Source of the DNA: Pisaster brevispinus
Taxonomy: Eukaryota > Echinodermata > Asteroidea > Forcipulatida > Asteriidae
NCBI GenBank assembly: GCA_023634235.1
Contig: JAMKCF010000019.1
Coordinates: 4,659,001-4,723,000 of the forward strand
Length of the DNA stretch: 64,000 nucleotides
Direction: 5' to 3'
Shown here: positions 51,301 to 55,571 of the stretch, in pieces
Numbering within the stretch: the first letter of the stretch is position 1
How the letters are laid out: each line of letters starts with the position of its first letter
Notes under the pieces: model-generated
The model's database searches: none
Told to the model about the DNA's origin: nothing
The model's input: only the letters and a program-made list of their open reading frames with translations
Translations under genes and position numbers: made by a program

Positions 51301-54300
51301 CATTCGTTGGGGGTTTACTCCCACATCTAAATCTGAACAGTTCGTTTCGTTTCCTATTTTTCCTGTTTTCTGGTGCTACTTTCGAAATAAACAAAGAAAT
51401 AAATTGCAAAAATATGCTGGAATTAGTAGAAGATGTTGTTGCAATATTCGTCTTCGTTCATACTTGTAGAAGTTTAACTGATTACAACCTATTTGTAATT
51501 AGGCACACGCCTGATGGTTTAATAATACTCAATGGTCGGTGGTGCACATTATCTACTCACTGTGTTCTTCCATTGTTTTTCAATTCTGTTGTTTAATCTT
51601 GATTTTCTTACTTGATTTTGTCTCTCACAGTTGATCAACTCGACGACAGGTCCAGGTGAATATTTAAGAAATGCTCTGTGGCATACGGGAGACACCGGAG
51701 ATCAGGTAATTCATTTTATTCAGGACTGATTCAAAATGGATAAGGATAAAATCTCTTGTCAAAATGCTTGTCAACAATAACAACTGAGTCAATTAGAAAA
51801 ACGTGCGGCACATTGCACTCAGATCTCTAAATACTTTGCCGTTTGGAATTGCTGCTTGCCCTTTTTAAGAGTTGTCCATACAAAACACATAGAGTGTGTT
51901 GTAATAAGTGCGTAGTGATTTAAAAAAAAACATAAATAATTTTCTTCTGGAAATACAACCAGCGGAACGTATCGGTCCGCCATTTTGTGGAGTCAAAAAT
52001 TAGTTCCACAAAACAGCGGACCGTGTTCTGGCATAAAAATACACAAAAGCCACAAGTCAGCAAGGGATGTTTATGTGAATCATTATATCCTACTTTAAAA
52101 AATATCTTTCCAACCATATTCAATTTATCACAAACGCTTATTATAGCACAAAACGTCCAATCCAAAGGCAACGTGCCTCTTTAATATGGCAGGAAATGTG
52201 TAGAACATTTCGGTGTGTTACTTTGTTGATTTCATCACGACAGTATTAAGTTTCTTTCCGAGAATTACCATTAGTGCACACATGTTTTATCTTTTAGAAA
52301 ATAATTAAGAAAACAAGTTTCAATAGGGTTGACAATTAATATACATAATCCTATGTGAGTATTTAAATTAATCTATGCACGGTTTATTCAGGGAACATTA
52401 ACCAAACCGTAACTGGTATCCGCTTACAAACTTCCCCTACACAAACGAGTAGCTTCATCCAGGGTGTCTCCAGTTTCCGGGTAAATTAAGAACTGCAGCC
52501 CCGAAGGATCCTAAACTATTGTGTCACACCGCGTATTTACATGGATAACCACACGTGAACCCATTTCCGCAGTATAAATTTGAATTAATTATGATATAAT
52601 CTTTAACTGTATTGTATGACACATGAAAGGGGTGTGGGTGGGTCAATCGTGGGTCACGATATGGTGAATTTCTTCCCCAATACGGAACATGTGAAAGCAA
52701 TCCAAATCAACGTACGTTGATGTGCACTCCCCACGTACTGCGAGTGTGTTGCAAGTAGATAACACTCTCGAAGTACCACTAATCCAAGGTCTGGTTGGTT
52801 CCGGTGGGATCAACAGGCTTTGCATGATTTCCCCCTGCGTGATTAATAATTACACTCTGTGAGAACAATCTTAGGTCGTGTAGTGCTTCATTTAGACGGG
52901 AATTTGATATTTCTAAAGTATTAATCGGTGTGACGTTGCTGTTCTTTCAAAGAAATACAAATAAAAGAAGAAGAAAAACACAGTAAACTTAATAACTTTC
53001 CCTTGCTTAATAATCTTAGGTTTGACGTTGACAGCATTTGCACAAAATTTCAAAGAGATGTTGGGAAATGTGCAATGATGCCTGCGATTGGCAGTCGTTG
53101 GGTGTGTGTCCACGTCACCAATGTTGACAAAGTGGTCTGTAGGTGATTTGGCTTTGACTCGTGTATACTTATTCTAAATGGTTGCATTTTTGCTGGGTTT
53201 CAGGTAAAGCTCATTTGGAGCGACGCTAACAAGATCGGATGGAAAGATTTCACAGCTTACAGATGGACTTTGACACACAGACCCAAAACTGGCTACATAA
53301 GGTAAGTAACAAAACCATCACTGTTTGAGTTATCAGTATGACAGAAGTGGAATATAATATATTATATACCGCAAACAAACCCTTGTCAATTGGTTGGTGA
53401 AACACGCGTCACGTGTTATACTTTTTTTGCGTGACGCTCCTCAACTTAATATACGAGTCCTTTAGTGATAAATTAATATAGGAAGTAAACGGCGTTGCTT
53501 GCACCACTACATACATCAATTTATTGTTATCAATGTGAGGACTTTCCTTCGTCTCTCGAACTTAACACTCTCGTTAGACTAAGCCCATGAAAAGAAAAAG
53601 AGGACACAAAAATACAAAGGATTCCAATGTGAGGACAGCATTATTCCTTTTGCGTTCCTTTGTTCTACTGTTCCCTCTCTTTTGATAATACCATGACACG
53701 GTTTTATAAAATTGGTCCCTGTGTCGAACTCGATTTAGCTCTAATATGCATCTTGACAATGACAATCAGGATTGTATCATCGATGATTTTTTAATCATTC
53801 ATATCATAGCTTCTCGATATGGTTCAGGCAACTTAAGTCATGTTCCGATGGGTTATGTTTCTTCTTTTGCCAACAGAGTGACGATGTACGAAGGCAGCAA
53901 GGTGTTGGCTGATTCGGACGCCCTCTACGACAGGACATTACAGGGTGGTCGAATTGGTCTGTTCTGCTTCTCACAGGAGATGGTGTTCTTCTCCGATCTG
54001 GAATATAAATGCATCGAAGATGTAAGTCACTTTTTATTCAGAACTCTTGCTGTGCCAACTGCCTTGAGTTTTATTGATATATAGTTGTTTGATTAAACTC
54101 ACGTATCGTTCACGAAGGACCAATTTACATTAGTTGACAAATAAAGCTGTGATTAAACGCTTTAAAACATACAATGTACAAATGCAATAAAATGTCTAGA
54201 CCATGTACATCAATAGGTACCTTATTTAATATTATATTGGAACCACTAAGGGGCTTCCGAAATAGAAATTACGCGCCAAAGACTGGTTCGCATTGTATTC

Positions 54301-54814
54301 CTGCAGTTCTAACTACTACTTGTCTAAATTGTCGATGCTTGTCACTTTGAACTACAACACAAAATACATCACTTTTCTAATCTAAAAGGTATTATTTTTA
54401 AGAGCGTCCTTGTTAGCATCTTTGTGGGATAACAAATCTCATTCGGATAGTTTGGATCCTTCAATTTGTAAACATCTTCTTACTAAGATACTGAAGTGCG
54501 ATTATGTATCTCTTTACCTTCTAGCAGTTGTTTTCATTCTAAGCAAGATATGTTTTACTACCGCCAAAATTACCTATTCACGTTTGCATTTAACGTCTCC
54601 TTACCATTGTGACTAACTTTCACCAATGTCTTGTGGACATGTTGTCCTTAAACTATTCGCGTCTCGGTTTTTTTGTAATAGCTTAATGCCTCAAAATTGA
54701 CACGTCATTTTTCGTATTTCCAAACACTCTTCCGTGTAAATTTTGAAACATCGAAGTTTTGCTTTCTTGTTGTAAAAAGTAAAATATCTTCTCGTGTTCT
54801 CTTTTCAGGAATAA
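27266..54814 (+). CDS. thbs1/2: Group A thrombospondin (TSP-1/2-like), complete gene in 24 coding exons
   Basis: Secreted, trimeric, calcium-binding extracellular matrix glycoprotein. The 24 exons listed separately join in frame, all with GT-AG introns, into a predicted 1260-residue protein (3780 nt plus TAA). Domain order: signal peptide (about 1-25), N-terminal laminin-G-like domain (about 26-245), low-complexity linker (271-357), coiled coil (358-390), VWC (about 391-463), three type 1 repeats (464-636), three EGF-like domains (637-777), type 3 calcium-binding repeats (about 778-1040) and C-terminal lectin-like domain (to 1260). VWC plus type 1 repeats plus a CxxxC coiled coil define group A; group B (TSP-3/4/5) lacks the VWC and type 1 repeats. 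Human TSP-1 is about 1170 residues, so this one is longer, mainly in the linker. It lacks a KRFK-like TGF-beta-activating motif but has RGD at 1015-1017. Whether it is orthologous to TSP-1, to TSP-2 or to their common ancestor cannot be decided here. Domain assignment is very secure; exact junctions rest on splice consensus and frame. Confidence 0.96.
27342..29659 (+). other. Thrombospondin intron 1
   Basis: 2318 bp, GTAGGT...GCAG. It contains a family C repeat at 28575-28770. First introns of THBS genes often hold enhancers, but no specific site can be defended here. Confidence 0.85.
28575..28770 (+). repeat. Dispersed repeat family C, copy 2
   Basis: ggctcaatttcatagagctg, cttaagcacaaaaagtagcta, tatgcttaccagaatcagg, later catttgtggcagtcc. 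The first part matches 59583-59680 closely. Confidence 0.65.
29660..30225 (+). CDS. thbs1/2: Thrombospondin exon 2: N-terminal laminin-G-like (TSPN) domain, main part
   Basis: Residues 26-214. It begins after cttttgcag (phase 1) and ends at TTCAAG|GTGAGT (phase 0). The opening [11 protein letters not shown] aligns with the FDIFELTGAA start of the TSP-1 N-terminal domain. Further landmarks are SRAFKM (cf. PAFRIE), [10 protein letters not shown] (cf. the basic KKTRGTL heparin-binding stretch) and YMDCQ (cf. YIDCEK). Cys175 should pair with Cys237 of the next exon, as in the known disulfide of this domain. The family domain binds heparan sulfate and several receptors. Scattered Arg/Lys suit heparin binding here, but affinity cannot be judged from sequence. 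Confidence 0.95.
30226..32292 (+). other. Thrombospondin intron 2
   Basis: 2067 bp, GTGAGT...GCAG. It holds a G run (31380-31393) and a minus-strand SINE at 31713-31975. Confidence 0.85.
31713..31975 (-). mobile_element. tRNA-derived SINE in intron 2 (reverse)
   Basis: Read on the minus strand: caagctctggtacttccgat, gtaggttcgagtcctggtc (B-box), gacacttgtgtcttaagcaag, attgcttcgtccttcggatgg, then aaagctgcaggtcccgtg and a tail to aaatgggactcataac. The 'cgtccttcggat' core is widespread in marine invertebrate SINEs. The head matches the element at 46780. Confidence 0.8.
32293..32461 (+). CDS. thbs1/2: Thrombospondin exon 3: end of TSPN domain
   Basis: Residues 215-270. Acceptor tacttgcag, donor GAAG|GTGAGA (phase 1). 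The segment [10 protein letters not shown]...SQGC matches the closing strand of the TSPN domain (human GVLQNVRFVF...NKGC) and supplies Cys237, the expected partner of Cys175. After that the sequence becomes Ser/Pro/Gln-rich and diverges, leading into the linker coded by the next exon. Confidence 0.93.
32462..34770 (+). other. Thrombospondin intron 3
   Basis: 2309 bp, GTGAGA...CCAG. It carries a tRNA-like element at 33334-33406. The rest shows no element I can name. Confidence 0.85.
33334..33406 (+). mobile_element. tRNA-like SINE head in intron 3
   Basis: gatagctcagtcggtagagcg is an A-box region and ggttcaagtcccgctctag a B-box region at tRNA spacing. As a tRNA it fails: the anticodon arm has a mismatch and no U33 ahead of a sensible anticodon, and the T stem has two mismatches. 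The trailing ttcgttgctcaacccaaa resembles SINE body sequence. Confidence 0.6.
34771..35129 (+). CDS. thbs1/2: Thrombospondin exon 4: long low-complexity linker and trimerising coiled coil
   Basis: Residues 271-390. Acceptor ttttctgtccag (phase 1), donor CACATC|GTAAGT (phase 0). Residues 271-357 are rich in Ser, Asn, Gly and Pro (runs such as [17 protein letters not shown] and [13 protein letters not shown]) with no Cys, so probably disordered. Residues 358-390 begin [12 protein letters not shown] and form a short heptad-like helix. The CxxxC pair (359, 363) matches the interchain disulfide cysteines of TSP-1/2 (ICGISCDEL) that lock the trimer. The linker is much longer than the corresponding vertebrate segment. 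The opposite strand is also open here, but that is a by-product of composition. Confidence 0.93.
35130..35815 (+). other. Thrombospondin intron 4
   Basis: 686 bp, GTAAGT...ACAG, between the coiled coil and VWC exons. No repeat or other signal recognised. Confidence 0.85.
35816..35941 (+). CDS. thbs1/2: Thrombospondin exon 5: VWC domain, first half
   Basis: Residues 391-432. Acceptor ctcctacag, donor AATGGG|GTACGA, both phase 0. It carries the start of the von Willebrand factor C domain: [15 protein letters not shown], then [12 protein letters not shown]. The CxxCxC pattern and the preceding C-x-Y/F-x(n)-G are typical of VWC. With exon 6 it gives the canonical ten cysteines. In vertebrates this module follows the coiled coil of TSP-1/2 and is the procollagen-like homology region. 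Confidence 0.94.
36159..36252 (+). CDS. thbs1/2: Thrombospondin exon 6: VWC domain, second half
   Basis: Residues 433-463. Acceptor tgtacag (phase 0), donor GCCCCA|GTAAGT (phase 1). It completes the VWC with [11 protein letters not shown] and the diagnostic GDCCATCP, matching the C-x3-4-C ... CCPxC signature. With exon 5 all ten expected cysteines are present, so the module should fold normally. Confidence 0.94.
36453..36611 (+). CDS. thbs1/2: Thrombospondin exon 7: type 1 repeat 1
   Basis: Residues 464-516, flanked by phase-1 introns (acceptor ctgtatcag, donor ATCG|GTAATT). It contains the full tryptophan ladder WSDWAEW, then [16 protein letters not shown] and a closing CYLDPC. The WxxWxxW motif is the site of C-mannosylation in the family. 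The CSATCG here replaces the CSTSCG/CSVTCG of vertebrate TSP-1. The exon ends without a basic KRFK-like tail, unlike TSP-1. Confidence 0.95.
37059..37244 (+). CDS. thbs1/2: Thrombospondin exon 8: type 1 repeat 2
   Basis: Residues 517-578, phase 1 at both ends (acceptor tttaacag, donor CCCG|GTAAAA). The repeat reads [35 protein letters not shown] and CQREPC, with all six cysteines. The middle Trp of WxxWxxW is Phe526, and one residue is missing between the last Trp and the first Cys relative to the vertebrate repeat. NGT at 537-539 is a possible N-glycosylation sequon. The exon is Arg-rich. Confidence 0.95.
37657..37830 (+). CDS. thbs1/2: Thrombospondin exon 9: type 1 repeat 3
   Basis: Residues 579-636, phase 1 at both ends (acceptor tttttcag, donor GTTG|GTAAGT). 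The repeat reads [39 protein letters not shown] and CNEWPC, with six cysteines. The third ladder Trp is Phe589, and the usual TCG after the second Cys is TCD. FGGNDC matches the FGGKDC of TSP-1 repeat 3, so the order of the repeats is conserved. Confidence 0.95.
38959..39086 (+). CDS. thbs1/2: Thrombospondin exon 10: EGF-like domain 1
   Basis: Residues 637-679. The acceptor is a weak-looking cccgcaag; phase 1 in, phase 0 out at AATGAG|GTACAT. It encodes [21 protein letters not shown] and [12 protein letters not shown]: six cysteines of an EGF-like domain that align with DGCLSNPCFAGVKC of TSP-1. It ends with NDINE, the start of the next, calcium-binding type EGF. The donor GTACAT is non-optimal but keeps the frame. 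Confidence 0.93.
39087..39500 (+). other. Thrombospondin intron 10
   Basis: 414 bp, GTACAT...ACAG, non-consensus at donor positions 4-5. Nothing else recognised. Confidence 0.85.
39501..39653 (+). CDS. thbs1/2: Thrombospondin exon 11: EGF-like domain 2
   Basis: Residues 680-730, phase 0 at both ends (acceptor aatacacag, donor AAGCAG|GTAAGT). [25 protein letters not shown] and the long tail [12 protein letters not shown] correspond to the long second EGF of thrombospondins (human DACFNHNGEHRC). The DINEC start formed across the exon 10/11 junction fits a calcium-binding EGF. Confidence 0.94.
39654..41956 (+). other. Thrombospondin intron 11
   Basis: 2303 bp, GTAAGT...ACAG. It contains a minus-strand SINE at 41530-41730 and a G run near 40128-40137. 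A 178-codon open frame at 40513-41049 has no recognisable domain and no matching splice context; I treat it as chance. Confidence 0.85.
41530..41730 (-). mobile_element. tRNA-derived SINE in intron 11 (reverse)
   Basis: Read on the minus strand: gtgggttcgaatcccagtcg (B-box), gacacttgtgttcttgggca, ttaactgtaattggttctc, cagtaaatgggtgcctgtga, then gctgccggtgctgcatac. It is clearly the same family as the element at 18408-18640. Confidence 0.8.
41957..42061 (+). CDS. thbs1/2: Thrombospondin exon 12: EGF-like domain 3, first part
   Basis: Residues 731-765, phase 0 at both ends (acceptor aattgacag, donor GCAAA|GTAAGT). It encodes [18 protein letters not shown] and [11 protein letters not shown], matching human VCKPRNPC...NAKC...HYSDPMYRCE. 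It joins directly to exon 11 (KQ|QC) and exon 13 (GCK|CK) with no residues missing. The exon is 2.3 kb beyond exon 11. Confidence 0.93.
42103..42175. repeat. C run followed by (AAAT)n/(AAT)n microsatellite
   Basis: A C tract, an A tract, then aaat and aat units in tandem, all within 70 bp of intron 12. Confidence 0.85.
42432..42548 (+). CDS. thbs1/2: Thrombospondin exon 13: end of EGF 3 and start of type 3 repeats
   Basis: Residues 766-804, phase 0 at both ends (acceptor tctttacag, donor ACAGGG|GTATGT). [13 protein letters not shown] closes EGF 3. [10 protein letters not shown] opens the calcium-binding wire of type 3 repeats, as DTDLDGWPNE does in TSP-1. Two further cysteines follow (LDC, THC). 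Confidence 0.94.
43505..43612 (+). CDS. thbs1/2: Thrombospondin exon 14: type 3 repeats
   Basis: Residues 805-840, phase 0 at both ends (acceptor cattaacag, donor TCCAGG|GTAAGT). [24 protein letters not shown] is matched part by part to the first full type 3 repeat of TSP-1. It is followed by seven consecutive Asp (828-834) where TSP-1 has DDDDDND, so the Asn is replaced. DxDGDG loops bind calcium. NDSR is a possible N-glycosylation sequon. Confidence 0.95.
44968..45208 (+). mobile_element. MITE-like element, family A copy 3 (intron 14)
   Basis: The ends are inverted: ctaaaaagtccgg...cccggactccggg on the left; the right end reversed is cactctaaaaattcccg...ccggattccggg. The centre has gacccagaaatgggtca and near-copies of it. 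It shows the uninterrupted form of the element at 1220. Confidence 0.75.
45289..45448 (+). CDS. thbs1/2: Thrombospondin exon 15: type 3 repeats
   Basis: Residues 841-893. Acceptor cctatacag (phase 0), donor GATG|GTAAGA (phase 1). It encodes two calcium-binding repeats with [14 protein letters not shown] and [14 protein letters not shown]. Every DxDxDGxGDxC motif keeps its acidic ligands and cysteine. Confidence 0.95.
46446..46564 (+). CDS. thbs1/2: Thrombospondin exon 16: type 3 repeats
   Basis: Residues 894-933. Acceptor tttttcag (phase 1), donor GATCAA|GTAAGC (phase 0). [22 protein letters not shown] and GIANPDQ follow the TSP-1 order (ILNERDNC, DTDMDGVGDQCDNC, EHNPDQ). Confidence 0.95.
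46605..46745 (-). mobile_element. tRNA-like SINE fragment in intron 16 (reverse)
   Basis: On the minus strand: ggctcggtggtctagtggta (A-box region) and tcatgggtttgaatcggac (B-box region), about tRNA spacing. It is a different family from its neighbour at 46780. Confidence 0.55.
46780..46905 (+). mobile_element. SINE in intron 16, same family as 31713-31975
   Basis: gactcgagctctggtgtttctgatctg, gcgggtttgagtcccggtcg, ggcacttgtttcctgtagca, then ttgtgtccttcggatttt. These blocks match the head and core of the intron 2 element in the opposite orientation. The 3' part is missing. Confidence 0.7.
47192..47330 (+). CDS. thbs1/2: Thrombospondin exon 17: type 3 repeats
   Basis: Residues 934-979. Acceptor ttttatctag (phase 0), donor ATTG|GTAAGT (phase 1). 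[26 protein letters not shown] and [12 protein letters not shown] align with [23 protein letters not shown] and QADHDKDGKG of TSP-1. The DNVG in the first loop lacks the usual Gly after the third Asp. Confidence 0.95.
47726..47821 (+). CDS. thbs1/2: Thrombospondin exon 18: type 3 repeats
   Basis: Residues 980-1011. Acceptor cattacag, donor AACG|GTAAGG, both phase 1. [19 protein letters not shown] and [12 protein letters not shown] match DACDHDDDNDGIPDDKDNC and RLVPNPDQKDSD of TSP-1. NDT is an extra possible N-glycosylation sequon. Confidence 0.95.
48566..48793 (+). CDS. thbs1/2: Thrombospondin exon 19: last type 3 repeat with RGD and start of C-terminal domain
   Basis: Residues 1012-1087. 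Acceptor ttcacaag (phase 1), donor ATAG|GTACGT (phase 1). An AG two bases later would shift frame into a stop, so 48566 is fixed. [10 protein letters not shown] keeps the RGD (1015-1017) seen at the same place in TSP-1 (DGRGDAC). [17 protein letters not shown] ends the calcium wire. [18 protein letters not shown] begins the lectin-like C-terminal domain (human FQMIPLDPKGTSQNDPNW). The exon ends at NSDPGLAI, where vertebrate TSP-1 has Cys instead of Ser1081. Confidence 0.95.
48794..49382 (+). other. Thrombospondin intron 19
   Basis: 589 bp, GTACGT...TCAG. It has a patch of reptile-like 'gtgctgggatgtagaac...' texture but no family I can name. Confidence 0.8.
49383..49579 (+). CDS. thbs1/2: Thrombospondin exon 20: C-terminal lectin-like domain
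   Basis: Residues 1088-1153. Acceptor ccgttttcag (phase 1), donor CTCAAG|GTAAAA (phase 0). It holds the most conserved stretch of the family: [17 protein letters not shown] and [14 protein letters not shown], near-identical to vertebrate TSPs. This domain binds calcium and cell-surface receptors such as CD47 in vertebrates; a CD47 partner in this organism is not implied. Confidence 0.97.
49811..49990 (+). repeat. Dispersed repeat family B, copy 3
   Basis: gatgctcgatggcatgg, a C run, ttgtgtcttcattgtg, gggaatctccgaaattcttt, gaggactttgggggtacgtc, tgtgcaagagg and tatcgggcatgg. Same order as copies at 222 and 13660. Confidence 0.7.
51180..51370 (+). mobile_element. tRNA-derived SINE in intron 20
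   Basis: ggatggctcagtcgtttc (A-box region), ctgttcgaatctcaccccag (B-box region), then gggccttacgagtagattgg, ttttcagccccaacctgat, gcgtgggtttttc and cccacatctaaatctgaaca. Head plus a distinct body suggests another SINE family of this genome. Confidence 0.7.
51631..51705 (+). CDS. thbs1/2: Thrombospondin exon 21: C-terminal lectin-like domain
   Basis: Residues 1154-1178, phase 0 at both ends (acceptor tctctcacag, donor GATCAG|GTAATT). [22 protein letters not shown] is the conserved strand. Asn1156 in NST is the N-glycosylation site conserved in vertebrate TSP-1 (VVNSTTG). The exon lies 2 kb beyond exon 20 and is small, so automatic annotation could easily miss it. Confidence 0.96.
51706..53203 (+). 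other. Thrombospondin intron 21
   Basis: 1498 bp, GTAATT...TCAG. It contains the hairpin-bearing repeat E at 51950-52185. Confidence 0.85.
51950..52185 (+). repeat. Dispersed repeat family E, copy 1
   Basis: It opens with an inverted repeat: cggtccgccattttgtgga, a 12-nt loop, and ttccacaaaacagcggaccg. Downstream come gtgaatcattatatcctac, tttccaaccat and aaaggcaacgtgcctcttt. The same blocks in the same order occur at 57490-57722. Confidence 0.7.
53204..53301 (+). CDS. thbs1/2: Thrombospondin exon 22: C-terminal lectin-like domain
   Basis: Residues 1179-1210 plus two bases of codon 1211. Acceptor gggtttcag (phase 0), donor ATAAG|GTAAGT (phase 2). [19 protein letters not shown] and [10 protein letters not shown] match [18 protein letters not shown] and LSHRPKTGFI of TSP-1. 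Confidence 0.96.
53302..53876 (+). other. Thrombospondin intron 22
   Basis: 575 bp, GTAAGT...ACAG. AT-rich, with no element recognised. Confidence 0.85.
53877..54021 (+). CDS. thbs1/2: Thrombospondin exon 23: end of C-terminal domain
   Basis: Residues 1211-1259. Acceptor tgccaacag (phase 2), donor GAAGAT|GTAAGT (phase 0). [37 protein letters not shown] is the terminal lectin strand set. Cys1241 (FCFSQ) replaces the Val of TSP-1 and resembles TSP-5. If the intron were retained, translation would add about 20 hydrophobic residues to a stop at 54082-54084. Confidence 0.95.
54022..54808 (+). other. Thrombospondin intron 23 (last)
   Basis: 787 bp, GTAAGT...TCAG, separating the last domain exon from the single-codon exon. 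The frame stays open for 21 codons after the exon 23 donor, ending at 54084. No repeat recognised. Confidence 0.8.
54809..54814 (+). CDS. thbs1/2: Thrombospondin exon 24: last codon (Glu) and stop
   Basis: After a very good acceptor (ttctcttttcag, AG at 54807-54808) the sequence GAA TAA adds one Glu and stops, giving a C-terminus ...CIEDE, similar in length to the TSP-1 tail after its last Cys. The 3' UTR follows directly. The frame is forced by the phase-0 donor of exon 23. Confidence 0.8.
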   Translation, partial: E

Positions 54815-55250
54815 ATCAGAAACATCATATCTCTACTTCCATCTGATCAACACTGCTTCAGGAACTTTACGTTTGATCCAGCGATGAGAAAAGACAATAC
54901 TGGCTGTATACATCGTTCCTCCCACAACTATTTCGTTCTGGATAATCAACTGCTTCAGGACATGACAAATCTTCACAAGTCGCACACGCATCGCACCCGG
55001 ACAGAGAAACATGCTGCCTTAAAGATGCTGCCTGCTTACTTAACAAAACCGCTTTGATTGTTGGCACCCTGTTATCCAATGCATACACTGTGCGAGAAAA
55101 GGCGTCAGTATACCAGTGACTCGGGCATGGACCAATATTAAACCGGACAAGCGGATTATACTACCCGTATACAGATATGAGATACAGTACGCACATAATT
55201 ATAAACTTTTAAAAAAAGTATTATAAAGTTATCATAGATATTATTATTAT
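54815..55250 (+). other. Thrombospondin 3' UTR (end uncertain)
   Basis: Non-coding sequence follows the stop codon. ATTAAA at 55137-55142 is the nearest poly(A)-signal variant. TATAAA variants lie near 55199 and 55220, ATTAAA at 55882 and a canonical AATAAA at 56011. If the segment at 55388 belongs to another gene, the UTR should end before about 55260. An ATT-rich microsatellite sits at about 55238-55264. Confidence 0.5.
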
Positions 55251-55272
55251 TATTGTTATTATTGTAAAAATC

Positions 55273-55284
55273 AGCGCATGCGCT
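55273..55284. promoter_or_regulatory. NRF1-like palindrome
   Basis: AGCGCATGCGCT is a perfect 12-bp palindrome containing GCGCATGCGC, the core of the NRF1 site common at housekeeping promoters. It lies between the thrombospondin stop and the open segment at 55388. One motif alone is weak evidence. Confidence 0.35.
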
Positions 55285-55387
55285 TGTTCTTCCTGCTGTG
55301 GTCGCCCGAAAGAGTTCAAACCAGTTTGTTTGTTTGTTTGGTTGTTTGTTTACAAAGATAGACATCGAGGGCGCATTTCGATCATAG

Positions 55388-55571
55388 TTGGCGGAACCTC
55401 GGACTAAGTTATTCTTCTCATGCTGGAAGAATGTTAGAATTGACTCAAGCTACCCTCGCTTGCTGAAAGTAATTTTTGTTTGTGGCCTCTTCGTTGGGAC
55501 CCAGCTGATAGTCAGGAAATTGCTTCAGCACCAACAGGGTGAAAATTCCTGTCGAGATTTGACTGAAAAAT
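55388..55571 (+). pseudogene. Possible first coding exon of a downstream gene (type II membrane protein), TTG in place of ATG
   Basis: An open segment starts TTGGCGGAACC, as if ATGGCGGAACC had changed by one base. It would read (M)AEPRTKLFFSCWKNV, a basic stretch, a membrane-like segment LLKVIFVCGLFVGTQLIV, then RKLLQHQQ and a polar Cys-containing part. It ends at TTGCAGTCAG|GTGAAT, a usable donor at 55571/55572. A stop (TAG) lies immediately upstream in frame and there is no ATG in frame. An NRF1-like palindrome lies about 105 bp upstream. The topology (short cytosolic tail, single anchor) suits a Golgi enzyme, but I recognise no family. Alternatives: a non-AUG start, a sequence error, a dead exon, an internal exon spliced at catag, or chance. 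Confidence 0.3.

Larger units (their letters stand above)
49580..51630 (+). other. Thrombospondin intron 20
   Basis: 2051 bp, GTAAAA...ACAG. It contains dispersed repeat B at 49811-49990 and a SINE at 51180-51370. Confidence 0.85.
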
